64,000 nucleotides of DNA from contig NZ_JACJRV010000006.1 of the NCBI RefSeq assembly GCF_014697475.1, positions 161,112 to 225,111 on the forward strand, given 5' to 3'. Below are positions 56,075 through 64,000 of the stretch, piece after piece. The first letter of the stretch is position 1, and each line of letters opens with the position of its first letter. Source of the DNA: Nostoc sp. FACHB-152 (GTDB taxonomy: Bacteria; Cyanobacteriota; Cyanobacteriia; Cyanobacteriales; Nostocaceae). The notes beneath the pieces were generated by a model that worked only from the letters and a program-made list of their open reading frames with translations, did not search any database and had not been told where the DNA came from. A program made the position numbers and the translations under genes.

Positions 56075-56869
56075 ATGAATACTCAAATAAGCTTTAACTC
56101 CCCAGATATTTATTCAATTTTGAGTCAAACTCAACGCTTGCGGGTTAGTGATGGAGAGATTAAACCTATTTTAGATGGTTGCACCCATGCTTCAAAGTTG
56201 CTCGTACTCATTTGGTCGCAGTTGGGAGATTTTGATAATTTAGAATACGCTTGGTGGCTGCAAAGAGAAAAAGCACAGATCCAAGCCAGAGGAATTACAA
56301 TTCGCGCTATCGGAATTGGCGATCGCAATTCTGGGATCAAGTTTTGCGAGTATACGGGTTTCCCTCAAGAATTCTTGTTTGTAGATCCAAAAGCCCAAAT
56401 CCACGAACTTTTAGGACTTTATCGCGGTTTATCTCTACAATTTCCCCTGTTATCAACCTCACAAAAAGCTTGGCTAAATTTAATGCTCATGTGTGCCGGA
56501 ATTGGTAGCCCAGGAACGCTAAAGGAAGTTTTTCGGGGTTATAAAGGTGATAAAAAAGCTCCGCAGTTAATTGCTGATGAAGAAGTTGTGAGGGGTACAC
56601 CATTACCACCAATCAAAGGTGCGTTTTTCAAAGCTGCTGGAGGAAAAGGCTTTCAGCGACCATTTGAACTAGCAACCTTGCGCCTGCGAAACATGACTGA
56701 AGTTTTGAGCAACTGGAAGATGTACGTACCAGATTCATCTTATTTGACACAACGTGGGGCAACTTTCTTATTTGATTCCCAAGGACAATTAATTTACGCT
56801 CATCGAGATCGCGGCATTTTGGGTTTTGCTGAAAATATGAGCAATCCTTTATCTTTTCTGTATGAGTAA
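56075..56869 (+). CDS. peroxiredoxin-like (AhpC/TSA, PRXL2-type) family protein
   Basis: 264 residues from the ATG at 56075; a TTG four codons earlier is possible. The thioredoxin-like fold is recognisable from LLVLIWSQLGDFDNLEYAWW (where classical peroxiredoxins have the peroxidatic Cys) and the later RGATFLFDSQGQLIYAHRDRG. Cysteines exist (GCTHAS, KFCEY, MCAGIG), but no standard PxxxT-x-x-C is seen, so peroxidase activity is doubtful. Cyanobacterial members carry this long middle part (FRGYKGDKKAPQLI, AFFKAAGGKGFQRPFELATL). It is 51 bp after the second desulfurase gene and could be co-transcribed. Confidence 0.78.
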   Translation: MNTQISFNSPDIYSILSQTQRLRVSDGEIKPILDGCTHASKLLVLIWSQLGDFDNLEYAWWLQREKAQIQARGITIRAIGIGDRNSGIKFCEYTGFPQEFLFVDPKAQIHELLGLYRGLSLQFPLLSTSQKAWLNLMLMCAGIGSPGTLKEVFRGYKGDKKAPQLIADEEVVRGTPLPPIKGAFFKAAGGKGFQRPFELATLRLRNMTEVLSNWKMYVPDSSYLTQRGATFLFDSQGQLIYAHRDRGILGFAENMSNPLSFLYE

Positions 56870-56920
56870 TTCATTCTGGTGCTTAAACTTGTTGAGAGTT
56901 TCTCAGTCCTTGCTTTGATT

Positions 56921-57331
56921 TCAATTGAGATCGTAACGATCAGGTGCTGGCAATTGAAATACCTCAGAAAAACGTGAATACTTAACCGCATTGGTAGGAG
57001 GATAATCTGCTGACACGGCAATTAATCCAACTTTTATATCCTCGAAATAAATCACACCCCCAATACGTCGTTCAACTTGGAAAGGCCCATGAAAAAAACC
57101 ATACTCCGCAATGTAGATTAGCAAAAAGTCAGTAATCTTTACTGTCCTGCCAAACATTTGCTCACAAGTTTTTTGGATGACACTATCTAGATATTCATTG
57201 TTAGCAGGCTCTCCCAAGTCGGTAAATTCTGCATGATCCGCAAAATGATCCATGTAAAATAGCCAGATATTGGACAAGTCTGCGTCTAAGGTTAGTTTTT
57301 GCTTAAGTTCTTGGAATCGGTCGATGTTCAT
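56921..57331 (-). CDS. uncharacterised 136-residue cytoplasmic protein
   Basis: I do not recognise a family. The sequence is globular, acidic/aromatic, without signal peptide or membrane segment: MNIDRFQELKQKLTLDADLS, then NIWLFYMDHFADHAEF, KITDFLLIYIAEYGFFHGPF, RRIGGVIYFEDIKVGLIAVS and YPPTNAVKYSRFSEVFQLP. Both pair of features, a helical first half and a beta-rich second, point to a small single domain. It lies 55 bp downstream of the atypical kinase gene on the same strand and may be co-transcribed with it. Confidence 0.6.
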   Translation of the reverse strand: MNIDRFQELKQKLTLDADLSNIWLFYMDHFADHAEFTDLGEPANNEYLDSVIQKTCEQMFGRTVKITDFLLIYIAEYGFFHGPFQVERRIGGVIYFEDIKVGLIAVSADYPPTNAVKYSRFSEVFQLPAPDRYDLN

Positions 57332-57386
57332 AGCCTAGATATTGATGAGATGGGACGAGCAGACAGCAATGTTAAAAATTTACCAT

Positions 57387-58505
57387 TTAAGAATATCCCC
57401 TAGAAATAAACCCTGTTTCTTCCAGCATCTGTTGTAGTTTTGCGTGAGGAAATTTTATATTCTTATGGTTATTCGTACACATATCAGTAAAGAAGTTTTG
57501 CATCAGTGCAATAATGCTACGGTATTTGACAACATTAGTAACATAAAACTTATCCAACTTCATGACTTCATCAGCATATAACTGCTCGATGTTGCTCAAT
57601 AATATAGCTCCTATTTCATAAGGTTTTAAATCTTCTTTTATGCCATATTTATCCATGATTCTGCGTTGCTCAATCTCAGAACATAAATCATAGGATGAGC
57701 GAATAAGATGGCCAAGATTACGTAAGATTTCCCCGTAGTCGTACAATTGGTTCTGCTGAAAAAAAGACTCTTCATCTTTGGTTAAGGAAAAGCTTTTATC
57801 AAGTACCAAACCAAAATCTGTTAAATATATCTGCTGTCCGTCTGTGAGGATATTATAAAAATGTGCGTCAAAGTGAATAATTTCCTTTGTCCTCAAAAAG
57901 GTAATTGTTTTATGTAATTCATCCAAGTATTTCTGGATGTGGTTGGGGTTGTCTTGCAGCCATGTTGCTAGAACATGAGGTATGTACTCTAGAAACAGAA
58001 TCAATTCATAGTTGGCGTTGGCTCTATCTAATACATAATTTCTAATAGTGGCACTATTACCCCAATACTCCACAAAGCTTTGATAATTTTCCAGATCGAT
58101 ATCTTCACGTACTCCAGAGAATGGGATAATTCGATAATGATACATTAGAGGAAATGAGGCGATCGCTCCTTCTAATACCCAGTTAGTGGTCTTGATGTGT
58201 GTCACCAGTTCACGGAATACATTTAAACCAATAGACCCTACACCATAATTAAAGTAAGTTGGTAAATTATACAAATTTTTAGTAGAATAGGAATTCTCAT
58301 ATTCAATTTTTGTAACGGGAATACGTTTGACAAAGATTTTAGATTGTCCAAGAACGATGGTATAGTTTCGCCCCGAATTTAAACTTGATGTACCCGAATC
58401 ACCATCATCAAACAAAGAATGCAATTGGGAATTATCTAAACTAGCAAGTTGTGAACTAAGTTGGCAGTACCTATTGGTTCTGAGTTCTAGATCGTTACTA
58501 GGCAT
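57387..58505 (-). CDS. atypical protein-kinase-like protein
   Basis: 372 residues. Kinase-fold residues are visible although spacing is unusual: DGDSGTSS loop (~35-42), candidate ATP Lys60 in IFVKRI, Glu99 in FRELVTH, catalytic-loop HFDAHFYNIL (Asp213, Asn218) and metal motif TDFGLV (Asp230). In place of HRD the sequence has HFD with AH before the Asn, reminiscent of aminoglycoside-phosphotransferase and lipopolysaccharide-kinase branches. So it may phosphorylate a small molecule or a protein. No membrane or sensor domain. Neighbours are the uncharacterised 136-residue protein and, upstream, the MFS transporter. Confidence 0.75.
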   Translation of the reverse strand: MPSNDLELRTNRYCQLSSQLASLDNSQLHSLFDDGDSGTSSLNSGRNYTIVLGQSKIFVKRIPVTKIEYENSYSTKNLYNLPTYFNYGVGSIGLNVFRELVTHIKTTNWVLEGAIASFPLMYHYRIIPFSGVREDIDLENYQSFVEYWGNSATIRNYVLDRANANYELILFLEYIPHVLATWLQDNPNHIQKYLDELHKTITFLRTKEIIHFDAHFYNILTDGQQIYLTDFGLVLDKSFSLTKDEESFFQQNQLYDYGEILRNLGHLIRSSYDLCSEIEQRRIMDKYGIKEDLKPYEIGAILLSNIEQLYADEVMKLDKFYVTNVVKYRSIIALMQNFFTDMCTNNHKNIKFPHAKLQQMLEETGFISRGYS

Positions 58506-58828
58506 TTTCTTGGGTTTAGATATAGTCTCAAAAACACTAACACCAATTGTAAATATTTTAACTTTTGACCAAGCCCATTTGGGGCGGGTGTGGGGTGTAA
58601 GGAAAGAGAATTCACCTTTACAAGTTCGGTCAATCTCTCTTAGCCCTGTTCTGTCACTCTGAGAAAAGAAAAATCAAAGCCAAATTTTAAACTGTAGAGA
58701 TAACGGGCATTTGAGCGTTTATTTTCTAATAGAATGGCTGGAATCAAGCTTTTTTGGCAAAAGTATTATGCTGTAAGCATCCTAGATTATTCTCCAGTAA
58801 AAGTGACAGAAGAGGGTTAGTCTGTAGT
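58506..58828. other. 323-bp intergenic region
   Basis: Lies between two minus-strand genes (MFS upstream, kinase-like downstream). It contains a G-rich segment (GGGGCGGGTGTGGGGTG near 58580) and otherwise AT-rich DNA. No gene, no clear terminator. Confidence 0.5.
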
Positions 58829-60055
58829 TCAATTATTTTTATAGGTGTTGAAACGTGATAACTGAAAAAAGAACCAAACAGCGACAAGAAAGCATAACAA
58901 TCCAGCAGTGAAAATAGTTTGAGATATTCCGATGTGAGTTGATAATACTCCCATTAAAAGGCTGCCAATAATTCCTGTTCCCGTATATGTCATGATATAT
59001 AGACTAGAAACTCTTCCACGCTTCTCTTCGTGAACTACTATTTGAACTAAGGCATTCCCAGCGATCTGCTGTAATAAAAATCCCAATCCTCCAACGAACA
59101 TTGCTATTAGACTTATCCATAGTGTCTGCGATATTGCCACGATCGCTAAAGCGCAACCAGATAAGATAGACCCTAACCATAGCAACTGACTCAGCCTTTT
59201 AACATATATTTGTGTACTTACGTACACCGTAGCTAGCAATGCTCCCAAAGCGGCAGCACTAGTTAAAAAGCCTAAAGTGACTGCATTTCCATGCAGGATG
59301 TCTTTGGCAATCACTGGTAATAAAGTTGTAGTACCAGTGACTAACATACTCATAAGAGCAATCAGCACCAGCACCACTCTAATTGGATGAGAACTGATTA
59401 CATAATGAATTCCTTCTTGTAATCCTTGTCGAAGGGGCTGGGGTTTCGTAATCGGATATTTTTGTGGTAAGTGCATGAATAACAGCCCAGCTAAAACTGC
59501 CAAAAAACTGAAACCATCAATTAAAAAGCAGATTCCTGTACCTGCACTGGCAATCACTACCCCTGCAATGCTAGGAGCAATCATACTTGCAATACCGTAG
59601 ATAGAAGAATTAAGTGCTAGGACGTTACTTATATCTTGGGAGTCGTCTACGAATTGGACAATTAAGGATTGACGAGTAGGAATATCAAAAGCATTGATAC
59701 AGCCACTACAAAACATGAGCATGAATAGTTGCCAAACTTGAATGCTATTACTCAGTACTAGTACTGCTGTTAACAAAGAGACAAACATTAAAAGAGTTTG
59801 AGTAACAACGAGGGTATAGTAACGATTCCATCTATCTACTAATACCCCAGCCACTGGTAACAAAACAAAGGTAGAAAATTGATTAGCGAAATAGACTGCA
59901 CCAAGCCATGTAGAAGAATTAGTTATGGAATATACTAGCCAAATTAGTCCTGTCTGAGCCATAAAATTGCCCAAAACAGAGATGCTTTGCCCAACAAAAT
60001 AGACCCGAAAGTTTCTTGATTGGAACGCTCGCCAAGGGTAGCGTAAGTGATGCAT
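58829..60055 (-). CDS. MFS transporter (MFS_3/EntS-like exporter)
   Basis: 408 residues with about 12 hydrophobic segments. The start RYPWRAFQSRNFRVYFVGQS and the loop between segments 2 and 3, GVLVDRWNRYYTLVV (conserved G-x-x-x-D-R-x-x-R), mark the MFS_3 group of siderophore and drug exporters; DIPTRQSLIVQFVDDSQDIS and GNALVQIVVHEEKRGRVSSL are also typical. It is divergent from the hydroxylase relic and the ligase gene; export of a compound made by that cluster is possible but unproven. Confidence 0.9.
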   Translation of the reverse strand: MHHLRYPWRAFQSRNFRVYFVGQSISVLGNFMAQTGLIWLVYSITNSSTWLGAVYFANQFSTFVLLPVAGVLVDRWNRYYTLVVTQTLLMFVSLLTAVLVLSNSIQVWQLFMLMFCSGCINAFDIPTRQSLIVQFVDDSQDISNVLALNSSIYGIASMIAPSIAGVVIASAGTGICFLIDGFSFLAVLAGLLFMHLPQKYPITKPQPLRQGLQEGIHYVISSHPIRVVLVLIALMSMLVTGTTTLLPVIAKDILHGNAVTLGFLTSAAALGALLATVYVSTQIYVKRLSQLLWLGSILSGCALAIVAISQTLWISLIAMFVGGLGFLLQQIAGNALVQIVVHEEKRGRVSSLYIMTYTGTGIIGSLLMGVLSTHIGISQTIFTAGLLCFLVAVWFFFQLSRFNTYKNN

Positions 60056-60167
60056 TTGGTATTTAAAATATGTATAACTTACTATATTTTAATACTTAAG
60101 TAATTAATAAAAAGAATAATTTTTCATCTAATAAATTAATTTGCTATGTCGTTAAATTTTTGTTTTC

Positions 60168-60398
60168 AAAGTAGAAAAAAGCTGTCAAATGTGTCCTAAA
60201 ACTTGGAAGCTCTGGCAACAAATTCCAGGACTAAAGGTAGCATTTTTCTTTATTTTATCTCCTAGAAAGCATATCCCCAAACATCGAGGTCAGCATCAAG
60301 GGCTGATTCGATATCATTTGGAATTGATTATACCAGAACTAGAATCTGCCTGTCGGATTCGGATTGGTAATGAAATTGCCTGCTGGAAAGAAGGCAAA
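60168..60398 (+). pseudogene. aspartyl/asparaginyl beta-hydroxylase relic
   Basis: An open stretch (ATG 60189 plus a few codons upstream) reads CPKTWKLWQQIPGLKVAFF, ILSPRKHIPKHRGQHQGLIR, YHLELIIPELESACRIRIGN and EIACWKEGK. The SPRKHIPKHRG part contains the first iron-ligand His region and the 2-oxoglutarate fold of Asp/Asn beta-hydroxylases (lipid A LpxO type also). Right after EGK the frame enters a dispersed repeat (from ~60399). The second ligand His and the C-terminal half are missing, as is the N-terminus. It is a degraded gene. Confidence 0.7.
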
Positions 60399-60500
60399 AT
60401 GACACGGCGATCGCGTAGTGTTATTCCTAGACATTGTGAGAGGGGAAGCAAGCTACGCGTAGCGTCTCGCAGAGAAGACATTGGCGCAGCCATCGCCTAT
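60399..60500. repeat. dispersed repeat interrupting the hydroxylase relic
   Basis: Begins with GGCGATCGCG and ends with CATCGCC, and has the palindrome CTACGCGTAG in the middle with GCGTCTCGCAGAGAAG next to it. Such modules are common in Nostocales genomes. It sits exactly where the hydroxylase similarity stops. Confidence 0.55.
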
Positions 60501-60587
60501 TTATTTCTGATTTTTAACTACATTATTTGTTTAATTTGTCAATAGTTAAGTTCTAATTTAAAAAAACTGTGAAATATTTCCTTAACT

Positions 60588-60612
60588 ATCTTAACTGTCT
60601 TAACTGTCCTTG
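60588..60612 (+). promoter_or_regulatory. CTTAACTGT repeat motif, copy 1
   Basis: Three 9-base units CTTAACTAT, CTTAACTGT, CTTAACTGT followed by CCTTG (60580-60612). The last 25 bases match 62256-62280 at 23 positions. It lies 59 bp before the ligase ATG at 60671 and the second copy is upstream of the VOC gene, so it could mark a shared regulator or be STRR-like DNA. Confidence 0.45.
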
Positions 60613-60670
60613 TTTTTTCCTTACGAAAATGATATGCAAAGTTTCACTGTTAAAACATTTTCTCAGGACA

Positions 60671-62005
60671 ATGAATAAATTAGCTCTTGAATCATACATC
60701 TGGAATCGCAAGTATGAGTCCATGCCACGCAAAGAATTATGTGAGGTAAAGAAAAACCGACTAATAAGATGTGTAGAAAGAGCTTATGAACGCATACCCT
60801 TTTACAAACAAAAGCTTGATGCTGTTGGCATACATCCTAGCCATATTCGGTCTGTAGAAAATATTTCCCTGCTTCCTTTTACCACCAAAGCTGACTTACG
60901 CAACCAGTACCCATTTGGAATGTTTGCAGTCCAAATGGATTCAATTATTCGACTTCATGCCTCTTCTGGTACTACTGGCAAACCGACAGTTGTTGGTTAT
61001 ACTCATAACGATTTAAACTTATGGTCAGAACTAACGGCACGAGCATTAGCAACTAGTGGGGCAAAACCAGGGATTATCGTCCAGAACACTTACGGTTACA
61101 GTCTTGCCACTGGTGGGCTTGGCTTTCATTACGGTATTGAACGCATTGGTGCTACAGTAGTTCCAGCTTCTGGCTCTTCACCTCAACGGAATTTAACACT
61201 TTTACAAGATTTTAACAGTGGCATTATATTGAGTACCCCTAGCTACATATACACTATTAGTGAAGTAGCAGAAAACGAAGGTATTGATTTAGGTTCATTG
61301 TCTATTGCCGCCGGGATTTTTGGTGCTGAATCATGGAGTGAAGCTTTACGAGATGACATCGAAAAACGTTGGAATATAGTAGCCTATAATACTTATGGAT
61401 TAAGCGAAGTGATTGGCCCTGGGGTAGCTCATGAGTGTCCTCATCGAGTTGGTCTGCATATTTATGAAGATCACTTTATTCCGGAAATTATTAACCCAGA
61501 AACAGGGGAACAACTGAAAGAGGGAATATATGGAGAACTTGTATTAACAACCATTACTAAAGAGGCTGTTCCCCTAATTCGCTACCGAACTGGTGATATT
61601 ACACGCCTATTTTATGAACCTTGTGCTTGTGGTCGAACTCTGATTCGGATGGATCGTGTTAAGGGTCGTATTAATGACCTAATTAGAATAAGAAATCAAA
61701 CTTTCTTTCCTGCGGAAATTGAAGATGTCCTATTGAGATTGCCTGGGATCATACCTCAGTTCCAAATTGTGATTGACGATAATGTCAATTTAGTTGATGA
61801 CATTGAAATTTGGGTTGAAGCTTCTGATGCAATTTGGCAAAAACCAACTTTACTTGTTGAGTTAAAGCAGCAATTAATATTTAACATTGAAAATCGCTTA
61901 GGGATAACTACTAAAGTCAAGTTGATGCCACCACAAAGCTTACCTCGTAGTGAAGGAAAAGCAAAACGTTTAGTTAAGAGAAGTCAAGTTAATACAGGAT
62001 TTTGA
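60671..62005 (+). CDS. phenylacetate-CoA ligase-like (PaaK family) AMP-forming ligase
   Basis: 444 residues from the ATG at 60671 (MNKLALESYIWNRKYESMPR); the open frame runs 34 codons further upstream through the CTTAACTGT repeat. It activates an aryl or other acid with ATP, usually to a CoA thioester. Motifs: P-loop HASSGTTGKPTVVGYTH (~residue 96-112), NTYGLSEVIGPGVAHEC, YRTGDITRLFYEP and the Cys pair of CACGRTLIRM, followed by the C-terminal domain with KGRINDLIRIRNQTFFPAEI and Lys near GKAKRL. The substrate is unknown. Similar stand-alone PaaK-like ligases serve natural-product routes. A stem-loop follows. Confidence 0.92.
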   Translation: MNKLALESYIWNRKYESMPRKELCEVKKNRLIRCVERAYERIPFYKQKLDAVGIHPSHIRSVENISLLPFTTKADLRNQYPFGMFAVQMDSIIRLHASSGTTGKPTVVGYTHNDLNLWSELTARALATSGAKPGIIVQNTYGYSLATGGLGFHYGIERIGATVVPASGSSPQRNLTLLQDFNSGIILSTPSYIYTISEVAENEGIDLGSLSIAAGIFGAESWSEALRDDIEKRWNIVAYNTYGLSEVIGPGVAHECPHRVGLHIYEDHFIPEIINPETGEQLKEGIYGELVLTTITKEAVPLIRYRTGDITRLFYEPCACGRTLIRMDRVKGRINDLIRIRNQTFFPAEIEDVLLRLPGIIPQFQIVIDDNVNLVDDIEIWVEASDAIWQKPTLLVELKQQLIFNIENRLGITTKVKLMPPQSLPRSEGKAKRLVKRSQVNTGF

Positions 62006-62021
62006 ACCAGAGCTTGAGCAT

Positions 62022-62097
62022 TTAAACCATAACTTGTTATTAGCTGTGTAGCTTAAATTAAGCTAGCTATCACCCAATTTATGGTTTAAGACTTTTA
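62022..62097 (+). terminator. nested stem-loop after the ligase gene
   Basis: TTAAACCATA (62022-62031) pairs exactly with TATGGTTTAA (62080-62089); inside, AGCTTAAATTAAGCT is a near-perfect small stem. The tail ACTTTT follows. It lies 17 bp past the ligase stop and may end transcription before the VOC gene. The remaining part of the 498-bp gap to 62504 holds the CTTAACTGT copy and no gene. Confidence 0.5.
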
Positions 62098-62255
62098 GCG
62101 AATTATCAGTTAAAATACAGCTAGTTGAATGTTTTTTAAATGTTATCTGCTAGACTTATCGAACTAAGCTATCTTCTCTAAAATCATTTATTTTTATAAG
62201 CATAATTTATCTAAAAATAAAATTGATTGATTTACTTTTATCTTTAATCAAAAAT

Positions 62256-62280
62256 ACCTTAAGTGTCTTAACTGTCCTTG
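62256..62280 (+). promoter_or_regulatory. CTTAACTGT repeat motif, copy 2
   Basis: CTTAAGTGT, CTTAACTGT, CCTTG; matches 60588-60612 at 23 of 25 positions. It lies about 220 bp before the ATG of the VOC gene (62504), so it is farther from its gene than copy 1. Confidence 0.45.
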
Positions 62281-62503
62281 CATCCTTATTAAAATTTTGA
62301 CATATTACAAAATATCAAGTGTAAAGTTATAGATTCTAAATAATTTAGAGTAACAAACACGAAAAAAATAGCGTAGTTGCTATCTACAAGCAGTAGCAAA
62401 TACAGAAGGAATTAATCAAGTATTTGTTATTTAGCTTGGCTATAAATAGATAGAAAACCTTTTGTATTACAGAAATTACAAGTATTAGTAAAAAACTGAA
62501 ATC

Positions 62504-63103
62504 ATGAAACCAATCTTAGTTAATTTACCAAAAAAAACTACAAGTGACATCCTTCAAAGTATTCGGCATATCGACCATATTACTTATGTTGCGCCATTTG
62601 AAGATGAACACAGGTTTCTCTCAAAATGGAGTTTGCTTGGTTTCAATGAACACATGAGGCTTAAGACTGTGCGTTTTCCCGCTACTCACATCGCATTAGT
62701 CAGTGGTATCAGTGCTGATTATCCGTGGGCAACTATGACAGGGTTATCGGTAAGTGAAGATCCTAATTCACCAATTAATAAGTTTATAGATCTCTATGGT
62801 GAAGGTATGCAGCATACTGCTTATAACATTGATCCAGAAGCTGATATGGAGGAACTACATCACCATATGAAAGAATTGGGATGGAAGTTTATGACACCAG
62901 TACTATCATATAGTGATGAATCTGGTGCGTTACTCAAGCAGATGTTTGTTGCTCCTAGTACTCCCTACGGTTCTTTTATCGAGTTTGTTCAACGATTACA
63001 TGGTGCTGATGGTAAAGCTTTCAACAGTTTTGACATCAATAATATAGATGACCTCTACGAACATTATGCCGATTATAGTAATTGGCTTGCTGAAAAAATT
63101 TAA
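62504..63103 (+). CDS. single-module VOC dioxygenase, HPPD-like
   Basis: 199 residues, one vicinal-oxygen-chelate unit. The 2-His-1-Glu iron triad is placed as in 4-hydroxyphenylpyruvate dioxygenase: His25 in IDHITYVA, His104 in GMQHTAYN and Glu160 in FIEFVQRL. Full HPPD has two such units in ~350 residues; here a single unit with extra C-terminal helix (SFDINNIDDLYEHYADYSNW) is present, so it may work as a dimer or be a different aryl or alkyl-acid oxygenase. It is downstream of the ligase gene and upstream of the TerB-like gene, all plus strand. Function in the cluster is inference. Confidence 0.8.
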   Translation: MKPILVNLPKKTTSDILQSIRHIDHITYVAPFEDEHRFLSKWSLLGFNEHMRLKTVRFPATHIALVSGISADYPWATMTGLSVSEDPNSPINKFIDLYGEGMQHTAYNIDPEADMEELHHHMKELGWKFMTPVLSYSDESGALLKQMFVAPSTPYGSFIEFVQRLHGADGKAFNSFDINNIDDLYEHYADYSNWLAEKI

Positions 63104-63245
63104 AGGCGCACATATCAATATCTATCAAGGAATTAGCGCGGAATTTCATCAGCTAAAATTAATTATCAAACTGAAAAGCAATTCCTTCATTGATAGATAG
63201 CATCTGCCAAATAGTAAATTTTCCAAACAACTAAAGAGGTAACTT

Positions 63246-63737
63246 ATGAGCAATTTACAACAATTAATCCCAGCTTCAGATTACATGAAAAAGAACTTGG
63301 GAATTTTTGCAGCCCCCCTTGAAGCATACTTAAATTATGGGTATGCACTATTGGTTATTGCTGGAGCAGATGAAGAGGTTTCAGAAGCCGAATTTAACTG
63401 GGTATTAAATCATATGCACATGGTTGGTACTCCTCAAGAAGTAATGGAGAAATACAAAACATTTGACTACAAAAATGCTGATCTAGAAAACATCCTGAGC
63501 AAGATTACAGTTGAAGGTTCTAATTGGTCTCAATCAAGGACGTTATTATATCACTCAATTCAAGTATCTCGCGCCGATGGAAATTATTCACCCGAAGAGC
63601 AAAAAGCTGTAAAGAAACTAGCTAAACTGCTGAAGGTTGAAGATGACATTGCGTTTGCTCTTAATAGATTAGTAGAAACAGAAGAAGCCGTAACTGCACT
63701 ACGTAAGGCACTACTACAAACTGAGATTTTAGCTTAA
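63246..63737 (+). CDS. TerB-like (tellurite-resistance/DjlA-type) protein
   Basis: 163 residues. Two repeats of the TerB-type helical core: YGYALLVIAGADEEVSEAEF and HSIQVSRADGNYSPEEQKAV, each with an acidic Asp-x-x-x-[ST]-x-x-E metal-site pattern, followed by KKLAKLLKVEDDIAFALNRL. No signal or membrane segment. TerB and DjlA-type domains bind metal and are part of chemical-stress and phage-defence systems. Here it follows the VOC gene by 142 bp, with AGAGGT before the ATG. The last 263 bp of the window (63738-64000) hold no gene; AAAGAAAAT/ATTTTCTTT at 63855-63875 is a small stem. Confidence 0.8.
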   Translation: MSNLQQLIPASDYMKKNLGIFAAPLEAYLNYGYALLVIAGADEEVSEAEFNWVLNHMHMVGTPQEVMEKYKTFDYKNADLENILSKITVEGSNWSQSRTLLYHSIQVSRADGNYSPEEQKAVKKLAKLLKVEDDIAFALNRLVETEEAVTALRKALLQTEILA

Positions 63738-64000
63738 TTGAGCAATCTTTCAAAATCCCAATTAGGCTGATTCAGCGATAAATAGCACGCTTGTAAATCC
63801 TAAATCGTTGGTATTTCTAAATGAACGGGTGTGAGGTGTAGAGTCTGGGGAATGAAAGAAAATTTGATTTTCTTTGACTTACTAAAAGTTAATAGTTATG
63901 GCTCTCCCAGAGTAACTATGGTAAAATAATATAAGAAAATTAAATAAAACTTAGATAATTTAGATTGGTTAATAGAGAAAACCCAAGCTATAAACCGAAT

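Noticed and set aside
60569..60670. 34-codon N-terminal extension of the PaaK-like ligase
   Set aside because: Its LNYLNCLNC part is a translation of the CTTAACTGT tandem repeat; family start fits the ATG at 60671.

Overview
The window comes from a filamentous, probably heterocyst-forming cyanobacterium (Nostocales). The evidence is the very frequent GCGATCGC (HIP1) octamer, heptanucleotide tandem repeats (STRR type), several dispersed hairpin repeats, and many cyanobacterial gene families (DUF3110, DUF4168, DUF1868, DUF3891, small Nfu, Ser/Thr kinase with WD40, CHAT/TPR, peptidase S51, PEP-CTERM). The genus cannot be told from the sequence alone. No tRNA, rRNA, CRISPR array or complete insertion sequence was seen.

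Layout. 0-3 kb: 3' end of a DUF3891 gene, a SnoaL-like gene, a small Cys-rich exported protein and repeat-rich non-coding DNA with a possible transposase relic. 3-13.5 kb (minus strand): glgX, treZ, treY and a fused treS-maltokinase, which together trim glycogen-type glucan and make or interconvert trehalose. 14.3-18 kb: a stress-type cluster containing a chimeric gene relic (SDR + alpha/beta hydrolase + a third gene), a YflT-like stress protein, a membrane-anchored SDR and a DUF4383 protein. 18-21 kb: SpoIIM-like, multi-pass and RDD membrane proteins. 21-24 kb: cysteine desulfurase, PD-(D/E)XK nuclease-like protein, Uma2. 24-27 kb: serA and prmA separated by a composite hairpin tract. 28-35 kb: DUF4168 protein, holA, DUF1868, S51 peptidase, GT4 glycosyltransferase and lepA. 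35.5-41 kb: ribbon-helix-helix protein, sensor histidine kinase, Nfu and a GH57 enzyme. 41-47.4 kb: two Ser/Thr kinases (one with zinc ribbon and a seven-blade WD40 propeller) facing a TPR-CHAT protease-like protein. 47.5-57 kb: DUF3110, murQ, a 54-residue zinc-ribbon protein, a PEP-CTERM protein, ADP-ribosylglycohydrolase with a molybdopterin oxidoreductase, an EF-hand/PLD/HhH lipoprotein, a second cysteine desulfurase and a peroxiredoxin-like protein. 57-64 kb: an atypical kinase, an MFS exporter, an aspartyl/asparaginyl hydroxylase relic, then a PaaK-like CoA ligase, a one-module HPPD-like VOC dioxygenase and a TerB-like protein.

Most useful observations: (1) the 60.6-63.7 kb ligase/VOC/TerB cluster, with a 25-nt repeat in front of the first two genes; (2) three small inverted-repeat elements, one flanked by a perfect 10-bp direct repeat; (3) the three-gene chimeric relic at 14.3-15.3 kb; (4) an apparent Asp-to-His change in the DFEG motif of the maltokinase domain of TreS; (5) a small CxxC protein gene and a gene-end relic too short for ordinary gene calling.
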